Below, piece after piece: positions 1-9,418 of a DNA stretch of 64,000 bases. The position numbers and the translations under genes were made by a program. The DNA comes from JAQVWU01 sp964628455 (GTDB lineage: Bacteria; Bacillota; Clostridia; Oscillospirales; CAG-272): contig CAZVPD010000003.1 in the NCBI GenBank assembly GCA_964628455.1, forward strand, positions 31,295-95,294, written 5' to 3'. The notes under the pieces were generated by a model. The model was given only the letters and a program-made list of their open reading frames with translations. It made no database searches and was not told where the DNA came from. Every line of letters starts with the position of its first letter. Positions within the stretch are counted from its first letter, which is position 1.

Positions 1-1
1 G

Positions 2-841
2 GGAGCCGTCATCAACGTTCCCAGCCCTTCGCAGAATTCGGAACACGAGCATCGTCTGTCGGCCGACTTCTGGCATGACGTCCGCACCGCCATACGTGCC
101 CGGCACGGAAACATCTTTATCCTCCCCCAATGCGCGGCGGGCGGGGATCTTTCCCCGCGTATTCTGCACTATAAAAAAGCGCAGGACAGAAGATTCCGTT
201 TAAAATACGGAATGAATGAAACCGAACTGGCGGCAAGAAAAGACATCGCGGAGCGAATTTCCGCCGCTTTCGACGAGGTTTTATCCTGGGCAAAAAACGA
301 TATAAAAACCGACGTGAAGGTGAATCACCGGACGGAAACAGTCCTGCTGTCCAAGCGCCCCATATCGGACGAGGAACTGGCTTTCTGTACGGACGCTTTA
401 AAGAAGCTGAAAGAAGTTCCGTTTAAAACAGAAGGGGCTTCACCCACGGAACTGCTGACTTTTAACTCCTCGCTCGAGGCTCAGCGAAACAGATTCGAAC
501 GGATTATCCAGCGATACAACGAGTTTGATAAGGAGCCGAAGCTTCCGATGGAACTTCATGTGCTTCATATCGGCGATATCGCCTTTGCATCCAACCGTTT
601 TGAACTGTATATGGACTTCATGCACCGCATACAGGCGCGTTCTCCTTTCGAGCAGACTTTTATTGTGCAGCTTGCAGGCGTTCCCGGACCCGACGGCGGA
701 TCCTATCTCGCCACCGAACGCGGTGCGGAAAACAAAGGATACAGCGCCTGTCTTTTCTGCAATGTTGTGTCACCGGAGGGCGGTCAGGAACTTGTTGAGG
801 AAACACTTAAGCTTCTTAATGAAATAAAAAAAATATCCTGA
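2..841 (+). CDS. Ceramidase-like hypothetical protein, C-terminal part
   Basis: The reading frame is open from the first bases of the window, so the gene begins outside it and only about 279 C-terminal residues are visible. The visible part resembles the C-terminal half of proteins annotated as neutral/alkaline non-lysosomal ceramidase-like: a stretch like FILPQCAAGGDLSPR, and near the end a PGPDGGSYLAT segment followed by a GY and a VSPEGGQELVEE helix. An internal ATG at 212 would give 209 residues, but the homologous-looking sequence continues upstream of it, so it is not the true start. Many bacterial members of this family lie in carbohydrate clusters and have no proven ceramidase activity. 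It is the first visible gene of a co-directional run to 11.4 kb. The family call is recognition by eye and the substrate is unknown. Confidence 0.6.
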   Translation, partial: GAVINVPSPSQNSEHEHRLSADFWHDVRTAIRARHGNIFILPQCAAGGDLSPRILHYKKAQDRRFRLKYGMNETELAARKDIAERISAAFDEVLSWAKNDIKTDVKVNHRTETVLLSKRPISDEELAFCTDALKKLKEVPFKTEGASPTELLTFNSSLEAQRNRFERIIQRYNEFDKEPKLPMELHVLHIGDIAFASNRFELYMDFMHRIQARSPFEQTFIVQLAGVPGPDGGSYLATERGAENKGYSACLFCNVVSPEGGQELVEETLKLLNEIKKIS

Positions 842-892
842 TTATCATCCGGCCTGAAACAACACCCGGACTCAGCAAGGAGAAGAACCGAC

Positions 893-2248
893 ATGATAAA
901 ATCACCTTCCGTCGCTTTTGCCGGATTCGGCGAAATCAATACGCCGCGCGATATTCTCGTCCGAAAGTGCTCCAAAGCCGCGCAAAACCTTCTGGATCTT
1001 GGACTTGAACTGCGCACCGTATACCCGATCACCGACGATCCCGATGAAAAAGATATAAAAAATGCAGTTGCGGAATTTAAAACTTTTGATTTTGACGTGC
1101 TTATACTGTGTATTGCCGGATGGATCCCCTCTCACGCCGTTATAAAAGTTGCCGAAGAATTCAGGCATCTGCCGATGGTGCTGTGGGGGCTTTGCGGCTG
1201 GGAAGAAGACGGACGCCTGATAACAACGGCGGACCAGGCGGGAACGACGGCGCTGCGCAAAACAATGTCCGATATCGGTTATAGTTTCCGTTTTGTTTAC
1301 GAGATCGCCGGACTTCCCTCCCGTGCTCCCCGTGTCGCCGATTACTGTGCCGCGGCTTCCGCCGCAAAAACGCTTCGCCGTACCAAAGCGGGGATGATGG
1401 GCTACCGTGATATGAATCTCTACGGCACATTGTATGACGGTCCATCGCTGAAACGCACGACAGGCGTAGAAATCGAAACTTTTGAGATGCTTGAAGTTGA
1501 GCAGCGATATCGGTCGGTTTCGGAAGAAGAGATCAGCGATATTATAAACGGTCATATTAAAAAATGGCGATTTCTGAAGGAAGCCGACCCTTCTTCTCTC
1601 CGCAAAGCCGCGGGATATTATATCGCCGTCCGCGATATCGCACGCATGCGCGGCTACAAGGCGGTTTCGCTGAAGGATGTCGACGGAATGAAAAAGCTGC
1701 TCGGATATCCGCCGGCCCCTGTTTTCATGCTGCTTGCGGATATCGACGGCATCTGCGTCGTACCCGAAAATGATTCCCTGGGCTGCGTCACACAGCTGAT
1801 TATAAAAGAACTGATCGGCCAGTGCGGCTGCTATCTGGAATTTTACGAGTTCTTCGCGGACAGGGTGCTTGCCGGAGTTCCCGACTTTATCCCCGCCGAG
1901 GTTACGGAAGGGGAAACAACCGTGATCCCCGCGGCTTTCGGCGAACTGTCGCAGGGTATCCTCAATGTATCGGAACTGAAGGAAGGCGAGCTGACCATGT
2001 GCCGTCTTTCCTATACAGGCGGTAAATATTCGATGCACATGCTTCTCTGCAGAGGCGTGCGCCCGCGCAGATGGGAAGAAGCCGGCTGGACGCAGCCGGC
2101 ACCCCGCCTGCCGGCTCTTGAAATTCTTCTAGACGACGTCGGGGCATTTGCAGAGAAAGTCACGTCGCAGCATTATTTCATATGCTACGGGGACAACACG
2201 CGCCGTATCACGGATCTGTGCTCCATACTCGGAATCGATGTCTGCTGA
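893..2248 (+). CDS. L-fucose/L-arabinose isomerase-family protein
   Basis: A protein of 451 residues with the two-part architecture of the FucI/AraA superfamily: an N-terminal Rossmann-like half containing VLILCIAGWIPSH (about residues 68-80), then the TTADQAGT segment and a GYRDMNLYGTLYD signature near residues 165-178, and a C-terminal barrel. These enzymes interconvert aldoses and ketoses such as fucose/fuculose in the cytoplasm using a divalent metal. True FucI is longer (about 590 residues), so this is a shorter, divergent member and the sugar cannot be named. A good ribosome binding site (AAGGAGAAG) precedes the ATG. It lies 51 bp after the ceramidase-like gene and 33 bp before a GH3 glycosidase, which suggests it handles a sugar released in the same pathway. 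Confidence 0.72.
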   Translation: MIKSPSVAFAGFGEINTPRDILVRKCSKAAQNLLDLGLELRTVYPITDDPDEKDIKNAVAEFKTFDFDVLILCIAGWIPSHAVIKVAEEFRHLPMVLWGLCGWEEDGRLITTADQAGTTALRKTMSDIGYSFRFVYEIAGLPSRAPRVADYCAAASAAKTLRRTKAGMMGYRDMNLYGTLYDGPSLKRTTGVEIETFEMLEVEQRYRSVSEEEISDIINGHIKKWRFLKEADPSSLRKAAGYYIAVRDIARMRGYKAVSLKDVDGMKKLLGYPPAPVFMLLADIDGICVVPENDSLGCVTQLIIKELIGQCGCYLEFYEFFADRVLAGVPDFIPAEVTEGETTVIPAAFGELSQGILNVSELKEGELTMCRLSYTGGKYSMHMLLCRGVRPRRWEEAGWTQPAPRLPALEILLDDVGAFAEKVTSQHYFICYGDNTRRITDLCSILGIDVC

Positions 2249-2281
2249 ATAAAAGAAATCCACCCGGACCGGAGGAAAATC

Positions 2282-4456
2282 ATGCTGCCGATTTATAAAA
2301 ATCCGGAAGTATCGGAAACCGAACGTGCCGCCGACCTGCTGTCGAGGATGACCACAGCCGAAAAACTCGCGCAGATGGTCATGAGGGGCAGCATTGCCGA
2401 CCTGAGGCGAATGGCCGAAGCGGGAGAACTGCCCGAGACGGGCGTCAGCTGCGTTTATGTCTCCCAGCCTGTATCAACCGATACGCTCGATTATATACAG
2501 CGCTGTCTGGTCGAAAAAACCCGGCTGGGTATTCCCATGATCGTCATGGGCGAATCGCTGCACGGAGCCATGATTGCCGGAGCGACGGTTTTCCCGCAGG
2601 CTATCGGCATGGGGGCCACTTTCAGCAAGCCCCTCATGAGCGAAGCGGCCGCGCATATAGGCGCCGAAGTGCGCGCATCCGGGGTGCGTCAGACCTATGC
2701 GCCCAATCTTGACCTTTCACGCGACCCGAGGTGGGGCCGAACGGAGGAAAACTTCGGTGAGGACCCGTATCTTACTTCGCGGATGGGCGTCGCTTATATA
2801 AAAGCCCTTCAGTCGAAGGGAGTCGCTTCTTCTCCGAAACACTATATCGCGCACGGTTCTCCCGAAGGGGGGATCAACATCGCTCCGGTTCACATCGGAC
2901 TGCGTGAATTTTATGAAAATATGTTCGAACCGTTCTGCGCCGCATTCAAAGAAGCGGGTGCTATGTCTGTTATGCCGGCATACAGCGAATTTGACGGCAT
3001 ACCGGTCCACGCGTCGCGTTTTTTCCTGACCGACGTCCTCAGGGGGGAAATGGGCTTTGACGGATTTACGGTATCTGATTTCGGTGCCGTTTATATGCTG
3101 ATGAGCGCCCATCATACCGCCGCCGATGCCCTTGAAGCGGGGAAAGCGGTCCTTGACGCCGGCCTTGATCTCGAAGCGCCCGGCGCTTTCGGTTTCGGCG
3201 GGGATTTCGGGCGTGCCGTCGAAAACGGCGAGGTCGATATGGTGAAAATCGATGAAGCGGTTCTGCGTATCCTGCGGATTAAAATCAGGCTGGGGCTTTT
3301 CGAAAATCCGTATACTGGCTCCGGAGCTCCTTTTCATACCGCCGAAGCAGCCTCCTGCGCCCTTCGCTGCGCGCATGAATCGATCGTATTGCTCGAAAAC
3401 AACGGCATTTTACCCCTTAGCGGCAATATAAAAAAGATTGCTCTGGTCGGTCCGAACGCAGACAGCGCGCAGCTTGGGGACTACACCGCCCCCGAAGCGG
3501 CAAAACGGGCTGTGACGCTGCGTGCCGCGCTTGAATCGAGGCTGGGCAGCAGCCGGGTGCTCTACGAACGCGGCTGCAATATCGGTTCCGGAGATGAAGC
3601 CATGCTCGGCCGTGCCGTATCCGCCGCAAAAGAAGCGGGCATTTGCATTGCGGTTTTAGGCGACAACAGCAATTATTACGGCGGGGTCGGCTGGGGCAGT
3701 CCCGAAGACACGGGAACCGTGACCTGCGGCGAGGGGTTTGACCTGTCTTCTCTTTCCCTGCCCGAACCGCAGAAAAAGCTGATTCGCGCAATCCGCGGCG
3801 CGGGCGTTCCCGTTATATGCATACTGGTTACCGGACGGCCGTATGCCGTCGGAGAGGAGGCTTCCCTTTCGGACGCGCTGCTTGAAGCCTGGTATCCCGG
3901 AGAACACGGCGGGACGGCCATTGCGGACATCCTGTTCGGCGATGTCTGTCCGTCCGGGCGGCTTCCGATCTCTTTTCCCCGTTCCGCGGGTCATCTCCCC
4001 TGCTTTTACAATCACAAGGTTTCCGCGCGGGGTTTTTACAGGCAGCCGGGATCACCGGAAAAAGCAGGCCGCGATTATGTTTTTGATACCCCCGAGGCTC
4101 TCTATCCATTCGGATACGGGCTTAGTTACACATCGTTTGCCTACGGCGGTCTGAAAGCCGAAGTAAACGGCACGGACGCCACCGTCTTCGTTGAGGTCAG
4201 AAATACGGGTTTGTGTGCGGGTGCCGAGGCAGTATTGCTTTTTCTACGCTGCCATAAAAGCCGTATAACGCCGTTTGTGCGCCGTCTGCGCGGTTTTGAA
4301 AAGGTGTTCCTCAAACCGGGAGAAAGCGCCGTGTTAACCTTTAAACTCGATGCAGCGGATTTTTCGTTTATAAACGAAAAATACTGCCGTGAAACGGGTT
4401 ACGGCAGATACACCGTTATGATAGGAGATAAAAACATTGAAATCGACATCGTATGA
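2282..4456 (+). CDS. Glycoside hydrolase family 3 (beta-glycosidase)
   Basis: A 724-residue GH3 enzyme without a signal peptide, so presumably cytoplasmic. The N-terminal (alpha/beta)8 domain carries NLDLSRDPRWGRTEENFGED (142-161), the KHY substrate-binding segment (186-188) and the VSDF motif whose Asp266 should be the catalytic nucleophile. The middle alpha/beta sandwich domain begins around residue 360, and a C-terminal fibronectin III-like domain begins around residue 600 after YPFGYGLSYTSF. Family members hydrolyse beta-linked glucosides, xylosides or N-acetylglucosaminides; the linkage here is not predictable. A GGAGG ribosome binding site precedes the ATG. The 3' end overlaps the SIS-domain gene by 20 bp, which suggests translational coupling. 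Confidence 0.92.
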   Translation: MLPIYKNPEVSETERAADLLSRMTTAEKLAQMVMRGSIADLRRMAEAGELPETGVSCVYVSQPVSTDTLDYIQRCLVEKTRLGIPMIVMGESLHGAMIAGATVFPQAIGMGATFSKPLMSEAAAHIGAEVRASGVRQTYAPNLDLSRDPRWGRTEENFGEDPYLTSRMGVAYIKALQSKGVASSPKHYIAHGSPEGGINIAPVHIGLREFYENMFEPFCAAFKEAGAMSVMPAYSEFDGIPVHASRFFLTDVLRGEMGFDGFTVSDFGAVYMLMSAHHTAADALEAGKAVLDAGLDLEAPGAFGFGGDFGRAVENGEVDMVKIDEAVLRILRIKIRLGLFENPYTGSGAPFHTAEAASCALRCAHESIVLLENNGILPLSGNIKKIALVGPNADSAQLGDYTAPEAAKRAVTLRAALESRLGSSRVLYERGCNIGSGDEAMLGRAVSAAKEAGICIAVLGDNSNYYGGVGWGSPEDTGTVTCGEGFDLSSLSLPEPQKKLIRAIRGAGVPVICILVTGRPYAVGEEASLSDALLEAWYPGEHGGTAIADILFGDVCPSGRLPISFPRSAGHLPCFYNHKVSARGFYRQPGSPEKAGRDYVFDTPEALYPFGYGLSYTSFAYGGLKAEVNGTDATVFVEVRNTGLCAGAEAVLLFLRCHKSRITPFVRRLRGFEKVFLKPGESAVLTFKLDAADFSFINEKYCRETGYGRYTVMIGDKNIEIDIV

Positions 4457-5051
4457 AGCGGCTGTCGCTTCGGTTGCTATAGAAACCGAAGCTGTCGGTT
4501 CTGTTTTAAGCAGCGTGGACCGCACGTCTTTCGCGCGTGCGGTGGATGCCCTGGCTTTCTGTCCCAGAATTATGACCTGCGCGTCCGGTTCGTCCGGCAT
4601 TGCGGCGAAAAAATTTTCACACTCGCTCTGCTGCATCGAAAGAGGAGCCATGTTCATGCCGCCTTCCGAAGCGGTCCACGGAGGACTCGGGGGACTCAAG
4701 CGCGAAGACTGTCTCGTTATGGTATCCCGCGGGGGGAAAACGTCCGAACTCTTGCCGATTATCGACGTCTGCAAAAAAAAAGGCGCATTGCTGATTGCGG
4801 TAACCGAAAACACCGATTCTCCGCTGGCACAAAGCGCCGATATTCTCTTGAAACTTTCGGTCGCCAAAGAAAGCGACAAACTGGGAGTCATGGCGACCGC
4901 AAGCTTTATGGCGACCGTTGCGCTGTTTGACGCTCTGCTCTGTGCGCTGATAGAGGAAACAGGTTATACGCGGGAACAGTTCGGCCTTATACATCCGGGC
5001 GGTGCCGTGGGCGAAATGCTCAGCCGCAAAGAAACTCCGCTGCCCAAATGA
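4437..5051 (+). CDS. SIS-domain sugar-phosphate isomerase
   Basis: A 204-residue single SIS-domain protein related to KdsD/GutQ arabinose-5-phosphate isomerases and hexuloisomerases, without the CBS domains of KdsD. The phosphosugar-binding signature is visible: ASGSSG near residue 50, then VMVSRGGKTSE around 97-107, with an invariant-looking HPGGA near the end. No ATG fits the family's N-terminus; the start is taken as TTG at 4437, preceded by AGGAGA. This makes it overlap the end of the GH3 gene by 20 bp. It probably interconverts a keto- and an aldo-sugar phosphate downstream of the sugar released by the hydrolases. The exact substrate is unknown. The TIM-like gene follows after 16 bp. Confidence 0.8.
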   Translation: MKSTSYEAAVASVAIETEAVGSVLSSVDRTSFARAVDALAFCPRIMTCASGSSGIAAKKFSHSLCCIERGAMFMPPSEAVHGGLGGLKREDCLVMVSRGGKTSELLPIIDVCKKKGALLIAVTENTDSPLAQSADILLKLSVAKESDKLGVMATASFMATVALFDALLCALIEETGYTREQFGLIHPGGAVGEMLSRKETPLPK

Positions 5052-5067
5052 GCATTAAGGAGCATGT

Positions 5068-5793
5068 ATGTATAAAAATTATAAGATACGCCCCCCTTTC
5101 TTTGAAATAGGTCCGAAGGCCTATCTGTACGGCGAGAACATGCTGAAACTCGCGCTCGCCGTCGACGCCTCCGCCGGACGCTATGACGTCGATGTGATCG
5201 TCACACCTCAGTATACGGATATCCGGCTTCTGGCCGAACATACCCGGAGGATACACGTATACGCCCAGCATATGGACTTTCTGCCCCCGGGCAGGGGTCT
5301 CGGTTCGGTGCTCCCGGAAGCCGTAAAAGCTGCGGGCGCCGTCGGCGTCATGCTGAACCACGCCGAGAAAAAACTGACGCTTGAGGAAATCGAAAAAACA
5401 ATCGCCCGGGCTGACGAAGTCGGGCTGGCTACCATCGTATGCGCGGATACGCTCGAAGAAATCGAAGCCGTCGCGCGCATGTCCCCCAATCTGATCGTCG
5501 CGGAACCGACAGCTCTTATAGGAACAGGCGTAACCAGCGATTCGGATTATGTAACAGGCACCATTGAGATCGTCAGGCGCATCAATCCCGAAATAATGGT
5601 GCTGCAGGGGGCCGGGATCAAAGACGGCAGCGACGTTTACCGGGTCATCGCCGCGGGAGCACAGGCCACGGGTTCAACCAGCGGTATCATCAAAGCGCCG
5701 GACCCTGCGGTCATGGCAGACGAAATGCTGGCTGCGCTGCGCCGCGCATGGGATGAGCGCACCGGCGGGAACCGGCGGAAAGCCGGCACCTAA
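5068..5793 (+). CDS. Triosephosphate isomerase-like protein (archaeal-type, short)
   Basis: A 241-residue TIM-barrel protein closest in pattern to the short archaeal triosephosphate isomerases. The catalytic set can be placed: Lys17 (in IGPKAY, where TIM has NFK), His68 (AQHMD) and Glu146 (AEPTALIGTG, the loop-6 region), and the phosphate-binding GAGI near residue 195. All three catalytic residues are kept, so it should be an active isomerase. Its place in a sugar catabolic operon, next to a SIS isomerase and away from other glycolytic genes, argues that it acts on a pathway-specific ketose phosphate and is not the housekeeping TpiA. TIM homologues with such a role are known from erythritol catabolism. 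Function beyond the fold is inference. The ribosome binding site is AAGGAG. Confidence 0.75.
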   Translation: MYKNYKIRPPFFEIGPKAYLYGENMLKLALAVDASAGRYDVDVIVTPQYTDIRLLAEHTRRIHVYAQHMDFLPPGRGLGSVLPEAVKAAGAVGVMLNHAEKKLTLEEIEKTIARADEVGLATIVCADTLEEIEAVARMSPNLIVAEPTALIGTGVTSDSDYVTGTIEIVRRINPEIMVLQGAGIKDGSDVYRVIAAGAQATGSTSGIIKAPDPAVMADEMLAALRRAWDERTGGNRRKAGT

Positions 5794-5832
5794 AGGATAT
5801 GCTTTTAATTTACGGATAAAGGAGTAGGCAGA

Positions 5833-6333
5833 ATGGCAGTTTACAGAGGAACGGTAAAACTTCAGTCGCACGACCATATGCCCTGTTTTCACAATATAAC
5901 CGGCGAAGTCAGAAAGATCGCGGCCGAATCGGGAATAAAAAACGGGATCTGCGTCGTTTATTCTCATCACACCACCTGTTCGGTGATGACGCAGGAATGT
6001 TCGCATGATCTGAATTTTTTCGGGCGTGAATACCTGCAGATGGACCTGATCGAAATTATGGAAAAACTTATCCCGACCTGCCGCACCGAAGGACAGTATC
6101 ACCATCCCGGTCCGAAACACATCGATTTTGCGCTGACTTTTCCCGACGAGGAGCCGAAAGGCAGTTTAAACACAGACGCGCACCTGCGCTCCTGCTTTTT
6201 CGGCCGTTCGGAGACCATCGTTTTAAACGACGGCGTTCTGTCCCTCGGTGATTTCGGATTTATTTATTTTATCGACTGGGATCAGGTCCGCGAACGCGAA
6301 CGCGTATGCGAAATTCAGATCATCGGAGAATAA
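5833..6333 (+). CDS. YjbQ/UPF0047 family protein
   Basis: A 166-residue protein of the YjbQ (UPF0047) family, sometimes annotated as secondary thiamine-phosphate synthase. The family signatures are present in order: SHHTTCSVMTQE, HHPGPKH, NTDAHLRS and a C-terminal DGVLSLGDFGFIYFIDWD. The conserved histidines are a likely metal site. It is slightly longer than the usual 130-140 residues because of an insert around residues 70-90. An AAAGGAG ribosome binding site sits before the ATG. In this operon it follows the SIS and TIM-like isomerases, so a role in sugar-phosphate metabolism is as plausible as thiamine synthesis. The biochemical activity of the family is poorly established. Confidence 0.85.
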   Translation: MAVYRGTVKLQSHDHMPCFHNITGEVRKIAAESGIKNGICVVYSHHTTCSVMTQECSHDLNFFGREYLQMDLIEIMEKLIPTCRTEGQYHHPGPKHIDFALTFPDEEPKGSLNTDAHLRSCFFGRSETIVLNDGVLSLGDFGFIYFIDWDQVRERERVCEIQIIGE

Positions 6334-6373
6334 CCCTACGAGCCTTCTTACATTTAATACAGGGGGATTGATT

Positions 6374-7882
6374 ATGAAAAGGAGTATCCTGCAGCAGATC
6401 ATTGTTCTGTTTCTTTGCCTTCTGACTGTCCTGCCCGCACTTTCCTGCGCGGAAAAAACCGGCACTGTTCCTTCGGATCTGTCAGACACAGCGGCGGCCG
6501 AAACGGAACCGCCGGAAGAAACCCGCGCTGTGGCCAATCTGCCGGAAACAGATTTCGCGGGAAGAGCTTTCCGGATATTCGGGCGTGAAAATACAACCTA
6601 TCCGCAATTTACAAACTTCGAATTTTATGCCGAAAGCGAAAACGGAGAGGTGGTCAACGATGCCGTTTTTGCCCGCAACCGGACAATAGAAGAGAAATAT
6701 AATATTAAAGTCGAACAGAACCTGCTGGACGACACAACGGGGCATATCAAGAAAACCGTTACTTCCGCCGATGATGCCTACGATATTGCGGCACTGCATA
6801 ATTTTACAAGCGTTTCCTCCCTGTCCATGGGCGGATATCTGACCGACTTCAATGCAGTAAACAACATCGACTTTTCCATGCCCTGGTGGAATACCGATGT
6901 GAATGCCTCGCTTTCATTTGCCGGAAAGCTTTATTATACGACAAGCGACTATCTGCTGCTCGATAAGCAGAGGACCTATATTCTGATCTTCAATAAAAAA
7001 ATCATGGAGGATTATTCCCTGGGAAATTTGTATCAGCTGGCTTTCGACGGCAAATGGACGACGGACGCCATGCTTTCCATGATCACAAAGGTATCTACCG
7101 ACCTGGACGGGGACGGCAAGATGACCGATCTTGACATGTACGGCCTCGGGATGGATTCGTATCTTTCGTTTTACGTTTTCTATGCGGCGATGGGCGGTAC
7201 GATGGTGGGCCGCGACGAAAATGACCTGCCGATTCTTGCTATGAACAACGAACATAATATCTCCGTCATCGAAAAAGCGATGGCCCTGACCTGCAATACG
7301 GATATCGCGTTTTTCTGCAATGATTATAACGGCAAGGTGTCATATGATTTCTGGTCGGTCATGGGCAATATGTTCAACGCGGGACGCGAACTGTTCATGT
7401 CCGCGTTTCCTCATTCGTTAAAAACGATTTCCGCAAATACCGATGTGAATTTCGATTACGGCGTCATCCCCTTTCCGAAATTCGACGAAGCGCAGGAAAA
7501 ATATCTCACGGTCCCCGACAACTACCACTCCATGGTACTGACGATCCCCACAAGCAACCTCGACACGGACTTCGCTGGATTTATGCTCGAGGCGTTTTCG
7601 GCGGAATCCGCTTATACGACGCTGCCGGCCTATTATGAGGTTTCCACCAAAACCAAATATACCTACGATGAGGAAAGCGCAAAAATGCTGGATATCATCT
7701 TTGACGGCATCACATACGACCTCGGCGCCATCTATGACTGGGGTGCGATCAATACGCTGCTCAAGGACACCATCCCCAATAAGAAAGAGAATATTTTCGC
7801 ATCGGAATACGCCAAACGCGAACCGAAGGCGCTGACTGCCCTGCAGAAAACCATCGACGAGTATCTTTTGATCGCGGAATGA
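6374..7882 (+). CDS. Solute-binding-type lipoprotein
   Basis: A 502-residue exported lipoprotein: basic N-terminus, hydrophobic core and lipobox LPALSC with Cys25 as the lipidation site. The reading frame is open from 6248, but the signal peptide and the GGGG-type ribosome binding site fix the start at 6374. The mature part looks like a divergent family-1 extracellular solute-binding protein, with a GEVVNDAVFARN segment, an MPWWN motif, a D-x-D-G-D-G calcium-type loop at 243-254 (common in Gram-positive sugar-binding proteins) and a GVIPFPKFDEAQ motif. No ABC permease gene is nearby. Three paralogues occur in this window (7932, 11442 and 33102). It probably captures an oligosaccharide at the cell surface; that is inference. 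Confidence 0.8.
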   Translation: MKRSILQQIIVLFLCLLTVLPALSCAEKTGTVPSDLSDTAAAETEPPEETRAVANLPETDFAGRAFRIFGRENTTYPQFTNFEFYAESENGEVVNDAVFARNRTIEEKYNIKVEQNLLDDTTGHIKKTVTSADDAYDIAALHNFTSVSSLSMGGYLTDFNAVNNIDFSMPWWNTDVNASLSFAGKLYYTTSDYLLLDKQRTYILIFNKKIMEDYSLGNLYQLAFDGKWTTDAMLSMITKVSTDLDGDGKMTDLDMYGLGMDSYLSFYVFYAAMGGTMVGRDENDLPILAMNNEHNISVIEKAMALTCNTDIAFFCNDYNGKVSYDFWSVMGNMFNAGRELFMSAFPHSLKTISANTDVNFDYGVIPFPKFDEAQEKYLTVPDNYHSMVLTIPTSNLDTDFAGFMLEAFSAESAYTTLPAYYEVSTKTKYTYDEESAKMLDIIFDGITYDLGAIYDWGAINTLLKDTIPNKKENIFASEYAKREPKALTALQKTIDEYLLIAE

Positions 7883-7931
7883 CCGGATCTTTCCGGATAT
7901 TTCAAAGTTCAATAACGAAAGGCTGCCGACT

Positions 7932-9398
7932 ATGAAATCTTCTGTTACCGTTCGTTTGATCTCTTTGCTTTGTCTGTCTGCCCTGCTGTTTCCGCTGCTT
8001 GCATCGTGTTCCGAAGGCGGGGCGGAAGCGACTGAAAGTCTGACCGAAGCCCTGACCGAGACGCCCGCCACGGAAAAGCCTTTTCTTGACGACCTTCCCT
8101 CAGACCTTGACTTTGAAGGCAGGACCATACGCATGGTCACCAACGACAAAGCTTCCTTCGATACGGTCGAGGATGCCGCCGATGTTGTCGATGTGGAGGT
8201 ATACAAGAGAAACCGTAAAATCGAAGAGCGGCTTGACATCCTGCTCGAACCGGTCATTGACGAGAACTGGGGGGTCGCGGCCTCTCTTCTGACCGCAAGC
8301 GTGCTTGCCGGAAGCGATGATTACGATCTTTACGGCGGTTATTGCTACTGGTCAATCGCACTTGCCACTTCCGGCTATATGCTGAATCTGGCAAATATGG
8401 AACATCTGAATCTTGAAGCTCCGTATTGGGGAAAAAAGTTTATCGATGCGATGGCTTATAAAGACTTCGTTTACTGGGTCACCGGAGACATCGTTTTAAA
8501 TTATACCAACGGAATCTATGCGACTTATGTCAATCTCGAACAGTGGGACAACTATATAGGAGGCATCGATATCTATGACCTGGTGCGCAGCGGCCAATGG
8601 ACCCTTGACCGCGTAAAAGAATACGCGGAAGCCGCCTACACCGACCTCAACGGCAACGGAAAAACGGACGCGGAAGATTTTGTAGGCTATGTTTATACAA
8701 CGGAAGACCCGATCGACGGCATGGCGATGGCGGCCGGCGTTACTTTCACGGAATTCGACGAAGACGGCGTCCCCTATATCACGCTGCTCGGAAGCGACAG
8801 GGCGGTGACCTTCAATGAAAAACTGACCGCTTTATGCACCAGCCACGCGTCCCTTCTGACAGCGTCGGACGGCGGTTATTCCTCGGTAAAACTCTTCGGT
8901 TCTCTGCATGCCCTGTTTAATATCGGACGGCTGGCTCACGCGGTGACTTTTCTGCGTGATATGAAAGAAGATTTTGCAATCATCCCGCCGCCGAAACTTG
9001 ATGAGGCGCAGGAAACCTACCTGACCACCCTCCATGACGGCACCACGATCCTCGGTATTCCGAAAACCGCGTCCGCCGAAGCGATTGAAGCCGTTTGCGC
9101 GACACTTGAAGCTCTTGCTTCGGAAAGCTATAAGTCGCTTACTCCCGTTTACCTGGATGTGGCTTTGAAAAACAAATATACCCGGGACGAACAGTCGGCC
9201 GAAATGATCGACCTTATCCGTCAGAATATCGTTTCCGACTTCGGGTTTCAATACACGGCTACCGGATTCAATAACTTTTTCCGGGCACAGACCAAAAAAG
9301 GAGCCGAAGTAGCGTCAACAATAGCTAAAAGCGAAAAGAGCTGGACTGCTGCGCTCGATAAAATACTGCTGGCACTCGAAGAGAATGCCGGACAATAA
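7932..9398 (+). CDS. Solute-binding-type lipoprotein
   Basis: A 488-residue lipoprotein with signal peptide and lipobox LLASC (Cys26), 49 bp downstream of its paralogue. It has the same scaffold: an LDFEGRTIRM opening strand, RNRKIEERLDI, an APYWG motif where the paralogues have PWW, a D-x-N-G-N-G-x-T-D-x-x-D calcium-type loop and AIIPPPKLDEAQ. The sequence is clearly divergent from its neighbour, so the pair are old paralogues. The gene sits between the other lipoprotein and an intracellular GH-A hydrolase in the same direction, and no membrane transporter components are encoded. A role in binding sugars outside the cell is inferred from the family. Confidence 0.8.
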   Translation: MKSSVTVRLISLLCLSALLFPLLASCSEGGAEATESLTEALTETPATEKPFLDDLPSDLDFEGRTIRMVTNDKASFDTVEDAADVVDVEVYKRNRKIEERLDILLEPVIDENWGVAASLLTASVLAGSDDYDLYGGYCYWSIALATSGYMLNLANMEHLNLEAPYWGKKFIDAMAYKDFVYWVTGDIVLNYTNGIYATYVNLEQWDNYIGGIDIYDLVRSGQWTLDRVKEYAEAAYTDLNGNGKTDAEDFVGYVYTTEDPIDGMAMAAGVTFTEFDEDGVPYITLLGSDRAVTFNEKLTALCTSHASLLTASDGGYSSVKLFGSLHALFNIGRLAHAVTFLRDMKEDFAIIPPPKLDEAQETYLTTLHDGTTILGIPKTASAEAIEAVCATLEALASESYKSLTPVYLDVALKNKYTRDEQSAEMIDLIRQNIVSDFGFQYTATGFNNFFRAQTKKGAEVASTIAKSEKSWTAALDKILLALEENAGQ

Positions 9399-9418
9399 AT
9401 CTGCAAGGAGAGAAAACC

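Noticed and set aside
902..2038. A 378-codon open frame on the minus strand opposite the isomerase-family gene
   Set aside because: It is a shadow of the well-supported plus-strand gene, with no ribosome binding site, no recognisable domain and a basic, low-quality composition.
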